This document shows positions 1-8,008 of a DNA stretch of 64,000 nucleotides, in pieces. Source of the DNA: an uncultured Lachnospiraceae bacterium (GTDB taxonomy: Bacteria > Bacillota > Clostridia > Lachnospirales > Lachnospiraceae). Position 1 is the stretch's first letter; every line of letters begins with the position of its first letter. The notes under the pieces were generated by a model, which was not told the DNA's origin, did not search any database, and saw only the letters and a program-made list of their open reading frames with translations. The stretch covers positions 124,001-188,000 of the forward strand of contig CANQAP010000004.1 in assembly GCA_947589305.1 (NCBI GenBank), written 5' to 3'. The position numbers and the translations under genes were made by a program.

Positions 1-121
1 TTGCATTTCCGATATGAATATAATCATAAACCGTAGGTCCGCATACATAAATTCCTACTTTGCCTTCCCGAATCGGTACAAATTCCTCTTTCTGCCGGGA
101 CATCGTATTATATATTTTCAT
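1..121 (-). CDS. cysS: Cysteinyl-tRNA synthetase, N-terminal part (cut by window edge)
   Basis: Charges tRNA-Cys with cysteine in the cytoplasm. Only the first 40 or so codons are present and the frame is still open at base 1. The translation starts [14 protein letters not shown] and reaches [12 protein letters not shown], which contains the class I synthetase HIGH-type signature (HIGN) and the GPTVYDY stretch typical of CysS just before it. An AGGAG ribosome binding site sits 7 bases upstream of the ATG at 121. A good promoter lies about 50 bases upstream (174-202), so the gene is transcribed separately from the hydrogenase maturation genes. The leader is too short for a T-box. The identification is firm despite truncation. 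Confidence 0.93.
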   Translation of the reverse strand, partial: MKIYNTMSRQKEEFVPIREGKVGIYVCGPTVYDYIHIGNA

Positions 122-173
122 GATCTTACTCCTTTATGCCATTTTTTCGCAAAAAACGGTCCGTTACCCGCTC

Positions 174-202
174 ATTATATATAATCCGTTGCAAAATAGC
201 AA
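174..202 (-). promoter_or_regulatory. Promoter of cysS
   Basis: On the minus strand TTGCTA (197-202) and TATAAT (174-179) are separated by 17 bases. The expected start is about 45 bases upstream of the cysS ATG. Nothing else is seen in the 122-223 gap. Confidence 0.75.
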
Positions 203-223
203 CTCTATTCTGTGCGTATCGCC

Positions 224-1300
224 TTATACCTCTTCCATCAGGTAAACCTGCTCCGCAAATGAAGTCTCCTTCAGAAGATAAGCGGTCAACTCCGCAATAT
301 CCCAATCATACTGTGCCTGTGATTCCTCCGACCGCAAAGGTACCAGACTACACCCTTCTTTGGCAAGCGTGATCCGAAATGTTCCATGATTCCCCTGACA
401 GATCGTATCCTTCACATTCACCACGATCTGTTTTGTTTCCTGTCCGTACGGCAACAATTCCACAAACCGGTCCAAACGTATGATCCGGATCATCATAGTC
501 TGTGCCTCTTGATATTCCACCGTTGTCGGTCCATACATTTGGAATAATTCCGGCAATATGACCGACTCCAATAATTCTTCCACGTTTTTACACGGACCAT
601 CCGCTCCGCAGAAGATCTGTCGGATGACAACTTTCCCATGCGGTCCGCTCCGGTCCTGCACATACGCCGCATAGCCATGCGTACTCCATGAGATCAGACC
701 GCCTCCCTCGGCTGCCGTCTCTGTACGCAAACGCTCCATATATTCCGCGTCCCGCACCGGAAACAAACGATACGGAAGATCATTTTGCATGACGAGCGGT
801 TTCCTTATGTCCTCTGTCCCCGATGTACGCTTCCAACCGTCGGCTGTGTGTAACCAAGCGCTTTCTTCTTTGAGTGTTACAAACTGAAACGGTTCATAGT
901 ATTCTTTGCGCGCCGGCATAAGATAGGTAAACGGTTCACCGTCCGCTTCCATATCCTGCAACGCTTTCGTCAGACAACGCGCCATATAACCTTTGCGGCG
1001 GAATTCCCGCGCGGTTGCCACTCCGACGATATAATGCAGTAAAAACCGACTCCTCTCCCTGCCGGTTATAGAATCGGTTTGACACCATAGATATGGATTT
1101 AAATGCAGCATGGAACAGATCCTCCCGCCGCTTTTTGCAGCCAAAACCCGGTTTTTTCCATACACATACTGAAAATAGTAATCGGCAAAGGGTTCCGGAT
1201 CCTGAAATGCAGCCTGCCAAAGAGAACGGATTTCCTGTTTTTCTGCTTGTCCTACATATTGTATCCGATCGTTCATGTGTTTTCTGTCAAACTGCATCAC
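224..1300 (-). CDS. GNAT-family N-acetyltransferase, Eis-like
   Basis: Predicted acetyl-CoA-dependent N-acetyltransferase of unknown substrate. The acetyl-CoA loop is visible as VGVATAREFRRKGYMARCL (about residues 92-110), followed by PARKEYYEPFQF. A longer C-terminal half of about 200 residues fits the Eis-like architecture of a GNAT domain plus a sterol-carrier-type domain (family knowledge). The start is uncertain. GTG at 1300 overlaps the hydF stop as GTGA, ATG at 1297 directly follows it, and an internal ATG at 1276 also exists; none has a clear ribosome binding site. The overlap implies translational coupling to hydF as the last gene of the ispF-hydEGF run. Nothing in the sequence links acetylation to H-cluster assembly, so the link may be positional only. 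Confidence 0.8.
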   Translation of the reverse strand: MMQFDRKHMNDRIQYVGQAEKQEIRSLWQAAFQDPEPFADYYFQYVYGKNRVLAAKSGGRICSMLHLNPYLWCQTDSITGRERSRFLLHYIVGVATAREFRRKGYMARCLTKALQDMEADGEPFTYLMPARKEYYEPFQFVTLKEESAWLHTADGWKRTSGTEDIRKPLVMQNDLPYRLFPVRDAEYMERLRTETAAEGGGLISWSTHGYAAYVQDRSGPHGKVVIRQIFCGADGPCKNVEELLESVILPELFQMYGPTTVEYQEAQTMMIRIIRLDRFVELLPYGQETKQIVVNVKDTICQGNHGTFRITLAKEGCSLVPLRSEESQAQYDWDIAELTAYLLKETSFAEQVYLMEEV

Positions 1301-2520
1301 AGCTTTTCCATACTGCGAGACAAGATTCCTTTCATTTTGGCAATCGCAATGCCATAATTGGTCATCGGTACTCCCTGCTGCTTAGCTAAACGGTAACGGG
1401 ATTTCACTTCCTGCTCATTCAGCATGCAGCCGCCGCATTGAATAACGAGACGATATGCAGATAAGTCTTTTGGAAACTCCGTTCCGCTGCAAAATTCAAA
1501 ATAGATCTCTTTTCCGCCGGTATACTGACGAATCCAGTTCGGCAGTTTTTCCGTTCCGATATCACCGCATTGCCGATGGTGCGTACATCCTTCCGCGATC
1601 AGGACGGTATCCCGATCCTGTAACTGTGCCAGCATATCCGCTCCTTGGGCTGCTGCCGGAAGCACGCCTTTATGCCGGGCAAACAGAATGGAAAATGAGG
1701 TCAGCGGAATATCATCCGGCACCAGTTTGGCAACGGTTTCAAAGACCTGTGAATCCGTTATCACAAACGCGGGTGATTTTCCGAGATTTCGGATCAACTG
1801 TTCCAGTTCGGTTTCCCGTGTCACAACAGCCGTCGCTCCGGCATCCAGCAAATCACGAATCGTCTGCTGCTGCGGTAAGATCAGACGTCCCTTTGGAGCC
1901 GCCTTGTCAATCGGTACCACCAGCACGACCAAATCATTGGTTTGCACCAAATCCGATATGATCGGTATTTCCGGCGTGGTTGCCGGCTGCATGCCTGCCA
2001 GCAGTTCCTTCAGCTCGTTTATATGATAGTGATCTATCGTACTCACCCAGATGCTGATTTCTTCTCCCGCCTGTTGTTTCGTCAGTAAGTTTTTAACATC
2101 TACCTTTTCAATGGTGGGATTTTCTATCAGATCATGCTTATTATAAACCACCACATACGGAATCTGCTTTTCACGGATGCGTTGGATCATGCGGGTATCC
2201 TCGTTTTCAATCCCCAAAACGGCATCCACTACCACAACCGCAATATCCGTTTTGTCCAGTACTTCATAACTTTTCTCCACACGAAAAGCCCCCAACTGCC
2301 CTTCATCATCTAAACCCGGAGTATCCGTAAATACGACCGGTCCCATTGGCAGCAGTTCCATGGACTTCCGGACCGGATCCGTCGTGGTTCCTTTGACATC
2401 GGAAACGATGGACAGCTTTTGTCCGATCAGGGCATTCATCACGCTCGATTTCCCGGCATTTCGCTTACCAAATAAGCTGATATGTACTCTGTCTCCACTT
2501 GGGGTTTCATTCATGCTCAT
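1297..2520 (-). CDS. hydF: [FeFe]-hydrogenase maturation GTPase HydF
   Basis: Scaffold GTPase that assembles the 2Fe subcluster of the H-cluster and delivers it to apo-hydrogenase. The N-terminal G domain shows G1 GKRNAGKSS (18-26), G3 DTPG (66-69) and G4 NKHD. The C-terminal third carries the Fe-S ligands as CTHHRQCG and later QCGGCMLNE, matching the family's CxH...CxxC pattern. The 407-residue length is normal. The start at 2520 has GGAGGA 8 bases upstream; a second ATG two codons later is less well placed. It follows hydG by 69 bases and overlaps the GNAT gene by 4. Confidence is high from motifs plus hydE/hydG context. Confidence 0.96.
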   Translation of the reverse strand: MSMNETPSGDRVHISLFGKRNAGKSSVMNALIGQKLSIVSDVKGTTTDPVRKSMELLPMGPVVFTDTPGLDDEGQLGAFRVEKSYEVLDKTDIAVVVVDAVLGIENEDTRMIQRIREKQIPYVVVYNKHDLIENPTIEKVDVKNLLTKQQAGEEISIWVSTIDHYHINELKELLAGMQPATTPEIPIISDLVQTNDLVVLVVPIDKAAPKGRLILPQQQTIRDLLDAGATAVVTRETELEQLIRNLGKSPAFVITDSQVFETVAKLVPDDIPLTSFSILFARHKGVLPAAAQGADMLAQLQDRDTVLIAEGCTHHRQCGDIGTEKLPNWIRQYTGGKEIYFEFCSGTEFPKDLSAYRLVIQCGGCMLNEQEVKSRYRLAKQQGVPMTNYGIAIAKMKGILSRSMEKL

Positions 2521-2589
2521 ATGTTATTCCTCCTGTTCTCCCGTCCGGCGTTCGTCCGGATACGCGTTTGCTCGTCCTTCACACATACA

Positions 2590-4014
2590 TTAAAACCGGA
2601 AATCTCTCTGTCCTGTTTCAATTTTACTTAAATTCTCTATCACGATCTTTCGCACCTGTTCTTTTGGAATATTCTTTAATTCCGCCTGAATCAGAGCATC
2701 TCCGACCTCTTTGGTTTCCTTGCCTGCATAATCCACAAGATATTCTTTCAGTGTCATCAAGGCATTCGGATGACAGCAATTCTGAATCTGTCCACTCTTA
2801 CAGAGACTCATGAAACGGTCCCCGGTTCTTCCTTCCCGATAACATGCGGTGCAAAAGCTCGGTACATATCCAAGCTTCATCAACCAGCATATGACTTCAT
2901 CCAGCGTCCGGTTATCCATAACGTCAAACTGTTCCGATTTCATGTCCTCCGGCTCCGGTTCCACATATCCGCCGACACTGGTTCGGGAACCGCCGCTGAT
3001 TTGTGAAATGCCCAGTCCCAGTACTTTTTCTCTGGTCTTTTGGTTCTCTCTGGTGGAAACGATCATACCGGTATACGGTACTGCGATCCGGATACATGCA
3101 ACGATCTTAGCAAAGGTATCGTCATCAATTCCGTTTTTGAATGCACTGGAATCAATATCATCCGCATCCCGCAACCGAGGTACACTGATGGTATGTGGTC
3201 CAACGCCGAAAACCGCTTCCAAATGCTCTGCGTGCATCAATAAGCCTGCAAATTCATAACGATACTTATCCAGACCAAATAAAACGCCGCATCCTACATC
3301 ATCAATGCCTCCCTGCATTGCCCGATCCATTGCCTCCGTATGGTAATTATAATCATGCTTCGGTCCAGTCGGATGCAGCTGCAAATAACTTTCTTTATGA
3401 TATGTTTCCTGAAACAAAATATAAGTTCCAATCCCAGCTTCTTTTAATTTATGATAATTCTCGACTGTCGTTGCGGCAATATTGACATTCACCCGACGGA
3501 TCGCACCGTTTTTGTGATGGATCCCATAAATGGTATTGACACATTCCAAGATATACTCGATCGGGTTATTGACCGGATCTTCTCCGGATTCGATTGCCAA
3601 ACGCTTGTGTCCCATATCCTGCAGAGCGATCACTTCCCGCCGCACTTCTTCCTGCGTCAGCTTTTTGCGCGGCATATGGCGGTTGACGGCATGGTACGGA
3701 CAATACGTACAGCCGTTCACGCAGTAATTGGAAAGATACAGCGGTGCAAACAACACAATACGGTTTCCGTAAAAATCCTGCTTGATCTGTTTTGCCAGTC
3801 GGAAGATTTCCTCATTGATCTCTTCATCTTCCGAAGCCAGCAATACGCTCGCATCCCTATGGCTCAGACCTTTGCGTGCTTTTGCTTTTTCCAAGATCTC
3901 TTTTAGCAGCGGTCTGTCATTCTTATGGGCATCCGCATAAGCTAAAGTCTCCAAAATCTCCTCATGATTGATAAATTCGTCAGCATTTGTACTCTTCGGA
4001 TCATACTTCCACAT
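2590..4014 (-). CDS. hydG: [FeFe]-hydrogenase maturation radical SAM tyrosine lyase HydG
   Basis: Cleaves tyrosine to supply the CO and CN ligands of the H-cluster (family knowledge). The radical-SAM cluster ligands are C98, C102 and C105 in SNYCVNGCTYCPYH. The C-terminal auxiliary cluster region is visible as CTACYREGRTGDRFM followed by a CC pair in QIQNCCHPNA, which distinguishes HydG from the related ThiH. Length of 474 is typical. GAAGGG precedes the ATG at 4014. It sits 17 bases downstream of hydE in the same operon. No structural hydrogenase gene is in the window. Confidence 0.97.
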   Translation of the reverse strand: MWKYDPKSTNADEFINHEEILETLAYADAHKNDRPLLKEILEKAKARKGLSHRDASVLLASEDEEINEEIFRLAKQIKQDFYGNRIVLFAPLYLSNYCVNGCTYCPYHAVNRHMPRKKLTQEEVRREVIALQDMGHKRLAIESGEDPVNNPIEYILECVNTIYGIHHKNGAIRRVNVNIAATTVENYHKLKEAGIGTYILFQETYHKESYLQLHPTGPKHDYNYHTEAMDRAMQGGIDDVGCGVLFGLDKYRYEFAGLLMHAEHLEAVFGVGPHTISVPRLRDADDIDSSAFKNGIDDDTFAKIVACIRIAVPYTGMIVSTRENQKTREKVLGLGISQISGGSRTSVGGYVEPEPEDMKSEQFDVMDNRTLDEVICWLMKLGYVPSFCTACYREGRTGDRFMSLCKSGQIQNCCHPNALMTLKEYLVDYAGKETKEVGDALIQAELKNIPKEQVRKIVIENLSKIETGQRDFRF

Positions 4015-4031
4015 AATAAACCCTTCTTTCT

Positions 4032-5114
4032 CTATTGAATATCCGGATGATCTCCACGATCCACGGTCATTTCATATCCGATGGATCGCAGTCTGCCTTT
4101 GATACACTGTGTACACTGTGCGGATTCTTCTCCCGTACATATCTTATTGTCATACAGACTATATTGCTTTCGAACTGCGGTCGGTGACAGATTCGGCATG
4201 ATCACATTGGCGCCTGCCAAGATCCCCCGTTCTCTTCCGTCCGGTGCCAAAGTGCCAAGAGCCGTCGTCGCAGGCAGCAGCCCGCTCGGAAACATCAGGC
4301 GAAGAATCCCAAGTAAAAATAAGGTCTGCTCCACACTTCCGTTTTTCTCTTTTGCAAACGGCGTATCCTGATGCGTGATAAACGGTCCGATCCCGATCAT
4401 GTGCGGCTGCAATTCGGATAGAAACAATAAATCTTCCACCAGATGATCCATCGTTTGTCCGGGCGATCCCACCATAAATCCGGCTCCCACCTGATAACCG
4501 ATCTCTTTCAACGCCCACAGACAGGCTTTCCGATTCTGTAATGACAGTGTATCCGGATGCAGATAACGATAATGCTGTTCGTCCGCCGTTTCATGGCGCA
4601 GCAGATATCGATCCGCTCCGGCAGCAAACCAACGCCGGTAACTGTCACGGGAATGCTCTCCAATAGACAGCGTCAACGCGCAATCCGGATATCTTAATTT
4701 CACGGCTTTAATTATATCACAAATTCTATCATCCGTAAAATAAGAATCCTCTCCGCCTTGTAAAACAAATGTCCGATATCCCAGCCTGTATCCTTCCGCA
4801 CAGCATTCCAAGATCTGTTCTTCGGTCAGACGATACCGTTCCACCCGCCGGTTATCCCTTCGAATGCCACAGTAATAGCAGTTGTTTTTACAATAATTGG
4901 TAAACTCGATCAATCCACGCACATAGATTTTTCTGCCAAAGTTCTGCTGCTGCCGGTTTCTGGCATGTTCAAATAAATACCGGTCCATTTCTTCTTTCAG
5001 ATCCGCATCCTGAACGGTAAACCGCTGTTCCAATAAACTACGATAGCCGTCGGCAGACAATCGGTGGTTATGATCCAGTTCATCAATCAGTTTTTTCCAT
5101 CTTGTTGCTTCCAC
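4032..5114 (-). CDS. hydE: [FeFe]-hydrogenase maturation radical SAM protein HydE
   Basis: Radical SAM enzyme acting in formation of the bridging dithiomethylamine ligand of the H-cluster (family knowledge). Radical-SAM cysteines are C75, C79 and C82 in FTNYCKNNCYYCGIRRDN. QGGEDSYFTD and VGAGFMVGSPGQT are further HydE-like stretches. The 360-residue length is normal. The start is a GTG at 5114 with GGCGGGG about 12 bases upstream, slightly far. It lies 29 bases downstream of ispF. Together with hydG and hydF it gives a complete contiguous maturation set, which implies an [FeFe]-hydrogenase elsewhere in the genome. Confidence 0.96.
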   Translation of the reverse strand: MEATRWKKLIDELDHNHRLSADGYRSLLEQRFTVQDADLKEEMDRYLFEHARNRQQQNFGRKIYVRGLIEFTNYCKNNCYYCGIRRDNRRVERYRLTEEQILECCAEGYRLGYRTFVLQGGEDSYFTDDRICDIIKAVKLRYPDCALTLSIGEHSRDSYRRWFAAGADRYLLRHETADEQHYRYLHPDTLSLQNRKACLWALKEIGYQVGAGFMVGSPGQTMDHLVEDLLFLSELQPHMIGIGPFITHQDTPFAKEKNGSVEQTLFLLGILRLMFPSGLLPATTALGTLAPDGRERGILAGANVIMPNLSPTAVRKQYSLYDNKICTGEESAQCTQCIKGRLRSIGYEMTVDRGDHPDIQ

Positions 5115-5143
5115 AGTTTGTTCGATCCCCGCCTTCTACACAT

Positions 5144-5695
5144 CTATTGAATCCCTTTCGGGCAGCCCATACAACCATTGCATCTGCTTTCGGATACATC
5201 CATAACGTCATAGCTATAATTCGCCACCGTTTCCAACGCGCAGATCGCATTTGCGCTGATTCCTTCTCCCGTACCGGTAAATCCAAGTCCTTCTTCCGTC
5301 GTCGCCTTAATATTGACTCTGCTTTCCGGCAATCCCAACGCCGCAGCGATCCTTTCTACCATTTGAGGAATGTAAGGCGCCAGTTTCGGATGCTGTGCGA
5401 TCACCGTTGCGTCAATATTTTCTATAAACAACAACCGTTCTTCGATTAATTGCTTGACATGCTTTAACAATTCGATACTATCAGCGCCCGCATATGCCGG
5501 ATCCGTATCCGGAAAATGCCTGCCGATATCGCCGAGAGCCGCGGCTCCCAACAAAGCATCCATAATGGCATGTACCAGCACGTCGGCGTCCGAATGTCCC
5601 AGTAATCCTTTCTCATATGGAATGACAACGCCTCCCAAAATCAATGTTCTGCCCTCGGCTAATCGATGGACATCATATCCCATTCCTACCCGCAT
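5144..5695 (-). CDS. ispF: 2-C-methyl-D-erythritol 2,4-cyclodiphosphate synthase with cysteine-rich tail
   Basis: MEP-pathway enzyme forming the cyclic diphosphate on the way to isoprenoids. Metal ligands D8, H10 and H42 are visible in GYDVHRL and LVHAIMD, along with LLGHSDADV and the C-terminal [10 protein letters not shown]. The usual enzyme ends near residue 158. This one continues for about 24 residues to 183 and ends in [13 protein letters not shown], with C172, C175 and C178 spaced CxxCxxC. That tail is unexpected in an IspF and may bind metal or a cluster (inference). The gene is first in the hydE-hydG-hydF direction. AAGGAG precedes the ATG at 5695. Confidence 0.93.
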   Translation of the reverse strand: MRVGMGYDVHRLAEGRTLILGGVVIPYEKGLLGHSDADVLVHAIMDALLGAAALGDIGRHFPDTDPAYAGADSIELLKHVKQLIEERLLFIENIDATVIAQHPKLAPYIPQMVERIAAALGLPESRVNIKATTEEGLGFTGTGEGISANAICALETVANYSYDVMDVSESRCNGCMGCPKGIQ

Positions 5696-5748
5696 TCTAT
5701 TCTCCTTTTCCTATAAATGTTTTCTTTTCCATTTTTTCAAAAATGGGC

Positions 5749-5777
5749 TTGACTTTTTTTTCTTTAAACCATATAAT
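5749..5777 (+). promoter_or_regulatory. Promoter of the tRNA-Val/tRNA-Met unit
   Basis: TTGACT (5749-5754) and TATAAT (5772-5777) are 17 bases apart, ending 22 bases before the first tRNA base. Confidence 0.85.
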
Positions 5778-5799
5778 AGCACATGTGTCAAGCGACTAT

Positions 5800-5872
5800 G
5801 GGATCTTAGCTCAGCTGGGAGAGCATCTGCCTTACAAGCAGAGGGTCACAGGTTCGAGCCCTGTAGGTCCCA
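5800..5872 (+). tRNA. tRNA-Val (anticodon TAC)
   Basis: A 73-base cloverleaf. The acceptor GGGATCT pairs with AGGTCCC, with A as discriminator. The anticodon stem is TCTGC/GCAGA with loop CTTACAA giving TAC. The T-arm contains GGTTCGAGCC. CCA is not encoded. Confidence 0.96.
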
Positions 5873-5891
5873 TATTTCTTACACTTTTCTT

Positions 5892-5965
5892 GGCGGAATA
5901 GCTCAGTTGGCTAGAGCACACGGTTCATACCCGTGGTGTCGAGAGTTCGAATCTCCCTTCCGCTA
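5892..5965 (+). tRNA. tRNA-Met (anticodon CAT), probably elongator
   Basis: A 74-base cloverleaf. The acceptor GGCGGAA pairs with TTCCGCT (one G-U). The anticodon stem is CACGG/CCGTG with loop TTCATAC. It lacks the features of an initiator tRNA. A CAT tRNA could also be the lysidine-modified Ile type, but overall similarity favours elongator Met. CCA is not encoded. It shares a transcript with tRNA-Val 19 bases upstream. Confidence 0.9.
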
Positions 5966-5972
5966 CGCAACA

Positions 5973-6008
5973 AAAGACTGGAATCCTCTCGATTCAAGTC
6001 TTTTTTTC
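5973..6008 (+). terminator. Terminator of the tRNA pair
   Basis: The stem GACTGGAATC / GATTCAAGTC has one G-U pair and a CTCTC loop, followed by seven T residues. It ends 27 bases from the convergent muramidase stop and could act in both directions. Confidence 0.85.
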
Positions 6009-6034
6009 TTTTTCAATCTGCATCTGCGGAATGG

Positions 6035-6991
6035 TTATGTTCCATAGAACGCAAATCCGATATTCAGATCTACCGGTTTGGAAATACCGGGTACAACCCC
6101 TTCCTGTGTATACTGCCAGATTTGAAAACGATATGGAAGCTGTGGCTCATTGGCATATTGCGCAAACCAAAGATCATATCCGTACAGTTGGGAAAGATCC
6201 AGTTTTAATGCGATCCATTGCAGATTTGCATAAATCATGGTTTCATACCCTGCCGTCCGGATGGTCTCCAAAAATCCACGGCAAGCTTCCGAACGCTGCT
6301 GGGGCGTCATTCCTTCCGTCCGCGCCGTATCATCCATAGGATCCTCTGTATCCAACACAATCGGCAGATTGATCGCATAAGGCTTAACATTTTCCAGTAC
6401 AAACTGTGCTTCTTCCACTCCCTCTTCATAGGAAATGGCTTGCGAATAAAAATAAACGCCGACGTTTAAGTGATTATTTAACGCTTGCGACACATTGTAG
6501 TCAAAGGTATCATCCAATACCAGCGCCCCGTTTCCATATCCCCGGTAACCGATACGGACAAAGGCAAAATCTACACCTGCTGCTTTTACCTGTTCCCAGT
6601 TGATCTGTTCCTGATATCTGGAGACGTCAATGCCCACCGATGATGTGATCTGACCGTTTTCCGTATAGTATTTGAACAATCCTTCATCCAGCAGCGTAGA
6701 ATCAAAATCATAGTGATTCCGTCCAAATTCGTTATCAATCTTCACCCACTGTAATTCCCCTTCGTCATCATATACCAAAATAAACCTTTGGTTGACGAAC
6801 GTCCAGTAAGCATTTTCGGTCATCGCATCCAGTTCCTCACTGCCGAGACGCATCCGCTTGTCCTGTTGTATTTCAAACGCCAATGCTTGGGAATGGCTTC
6901 TGGTCAAACTGATGCCCGTTAATATGATCGCCAGTGCCACCACTTCGCACACAATAATCATTATCCACTTTTTCATCTGATTCTGCATCAT
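6035..6991 (-). CDS. Glycoside hydrolase family 25 (lysozyme-type muramidase), membrane anchored
   Basis: Predicted peptidoglycan muramidase facing the cell exterior. A short basic N-terminus is followed by one hydrophobic segment (about residues 8-28) acting as signal anchor. A linker domain of about 90 residues comes next. The C-terminal GH25 domain begins near residue 120 with VGIDVSRYQ, continues with LPIVLDTEDP and FQIWQYTQEG, and ends with the family's terminal DLN. The ATG at 6991 is chosen because GGGAG lies 5 bases upstream; ATG at 6988 is equally possible and a GTG at 7009 is less likely. It is the last gene of the LCP-hydrolase-muramidase operon, consistent with wall remodelling. 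Confidence 0.88.
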   Translation of the reverse strand: MMQNQMKKWIMIIVCEVVALAIILTGISLTRSHSQALAFEIQQDKRMRLGSEELDAMTENAYWTFVNQRFILVYDDEGELQWVKIDNEFGRNHYDFDSTLLDEGLFKYYTENGQITSSVGIDVSRYQEQINWEQVKAAGVDFAFVRIGYRGYGNGALVLDDTFDYNVSQALNNHLNVGVYFYSQAISYEEGVEEAQFVLENVKPYAINLPIVLDTEDPMDDTARTEGMTPQQRSEACRGFLETIRTAGYETMIYANLQWIALKLDLSQLYGYDLWFAQYANEPQLPYRFQIWQYTQEGVVPGISKPVDLNIGFAFYGT

Positions 6992-7033
6992 CTTTTCTCC
7001 CAAGTACACCTATGCTTCTCTTGTTATGCCCTG

Positions 7034-7972
7034 TTATTTACCGACATAATGATCCAGCCATTTGAGCAGATCTTTGTATACTTTCTCCCGATCCAAGTCA
7101 TGAAGTAATTCATGGCGGTTGTCTTTGTAGAGACGAATCCGGCATTCCAATCCCAGCTTCTTATATATGTGATATAACTTCTTGGGAGCTTTTCCGTACT
7201 GTCCGGCAGGGTCTTGATCACCTGCCATGATCAAAACCGGAAGATCCGGATTCAGACGTGCCAAGTTCTTTTTATTGTTTGTTTCCAGTAACGCAACCAT
7301 TAAATCCCGGTATGCTCCTACCGTGAAAATAAAATTACATTCCGGTTTTGCATTATATGCGTTGACTTCCTGCCGGTCACGCGACAGCCAACTGTTTCTC
7401 AAATCTTCTTCCTGAAAGTGTTTCTCAAACTTTCCCAATGCCAGATCATTCATAAACGTACTGCGAAACCGATAGCCTTCTTTTTTCGACTTTGCAATAG
7501 CGTCACATAGCAGTTTACCCATTCCTGCCACGATACTCGGATAATACACGATCCCCAGTAAAATCATACCATCCAGACTATCCGGAAAGCGTTCGGCAAA
7601 TTCCCGCACCATGACAGAACCAAAACTGTGTCCCAGCATGATATATGGAATACCCGGATACGCCCTCTTTGCCAGCCCCTGTAAAATAACCATATCCGAT
7701 AAGAGTTTCCAATTACCGTTATGTTCTCCGAAATATCCAAAACAATTCTTATTGACAACGGATTTTCCGTGTCCGAGCATATCTGCTCCATATACTACAT
7801 AACCCTGCGCAGTCAGATGTTCCGCCAGTTCCGTGTACCGCTCAATATATTCCACCATACCATGACAAACATGTATGACAGCTTTTGCCTGACCTTCCGG
7901 CTTCCAGCAACACCCATGAATGGTTGTTACCTCATCTGCGGATTTAAAACTAAATTCCTCAAATATTGCCAT
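7034..7972 (-). CDS. Alpha/beta hydrolase, lysophospholipase or monoacylglycerol lipase type
   Basis: Serine hydrolase of about 312 residues resembling the PldB/monoglyceride lipase group. The nucleophile elbow is GHSFGS with S116. The acid is probably in AGDQDP and the base His in DNRHELLHD near the C-terminus. HGMVEYIERY and MLGHGKS are also typical of this group. No signal peptide is visible, so it is probably cytoplasmic or membrane-associated. The start at 7972 is supported by GGGAGTG 9 bases upstream; an earlier in-frame start lacks a binding site. It lies between the LCP protein and the muramidase, 36 bases after the former. The substrate is unknown. Confidence 0.85.
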   Translation of the reverse strand: MAIFEEFSFKSADEVTTIHGCCWKPEGQAKAVIHVCHGMVEYIERYTELAEHLTAQGYVVYGADMLGHGKSVVNKNCFGYFGEHNGNWKLLSDMVILQGLAKRAYPGIPYIMLGHSFGSVMVREFAERFPDSLDGMILLGIVYYPSIVAGMGKLLCDAIAKSKKEGYRFRSTFMNDLALGKFEKHFQEEDLRNSWLSRDRQEVNAYNAKPECNFIFTVGAYRDLMVALLETNNKKNLARLNPDLPVLIMAGDQDPAGQYGKAPKKLYHIYKKLGLECRIRLYKDNRHELLHDLDREKVYKDLLKWLDHYVGK

Positions 7973-8008
7973 AATATCTATCACTCCCTTCGCGTACAAT
8001 CACGGATC

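Noticed and set aside
122-223. T-box leader for cysS
   Set aside because: The promoter lies only about 50 bases upstream, leaving no room for a T-box.
5454-6047. Open frame on the plus strand across two tRNAs
   Set aside because: It spans ispF antisense sequence and both tRNA genes, which explain the region fully.
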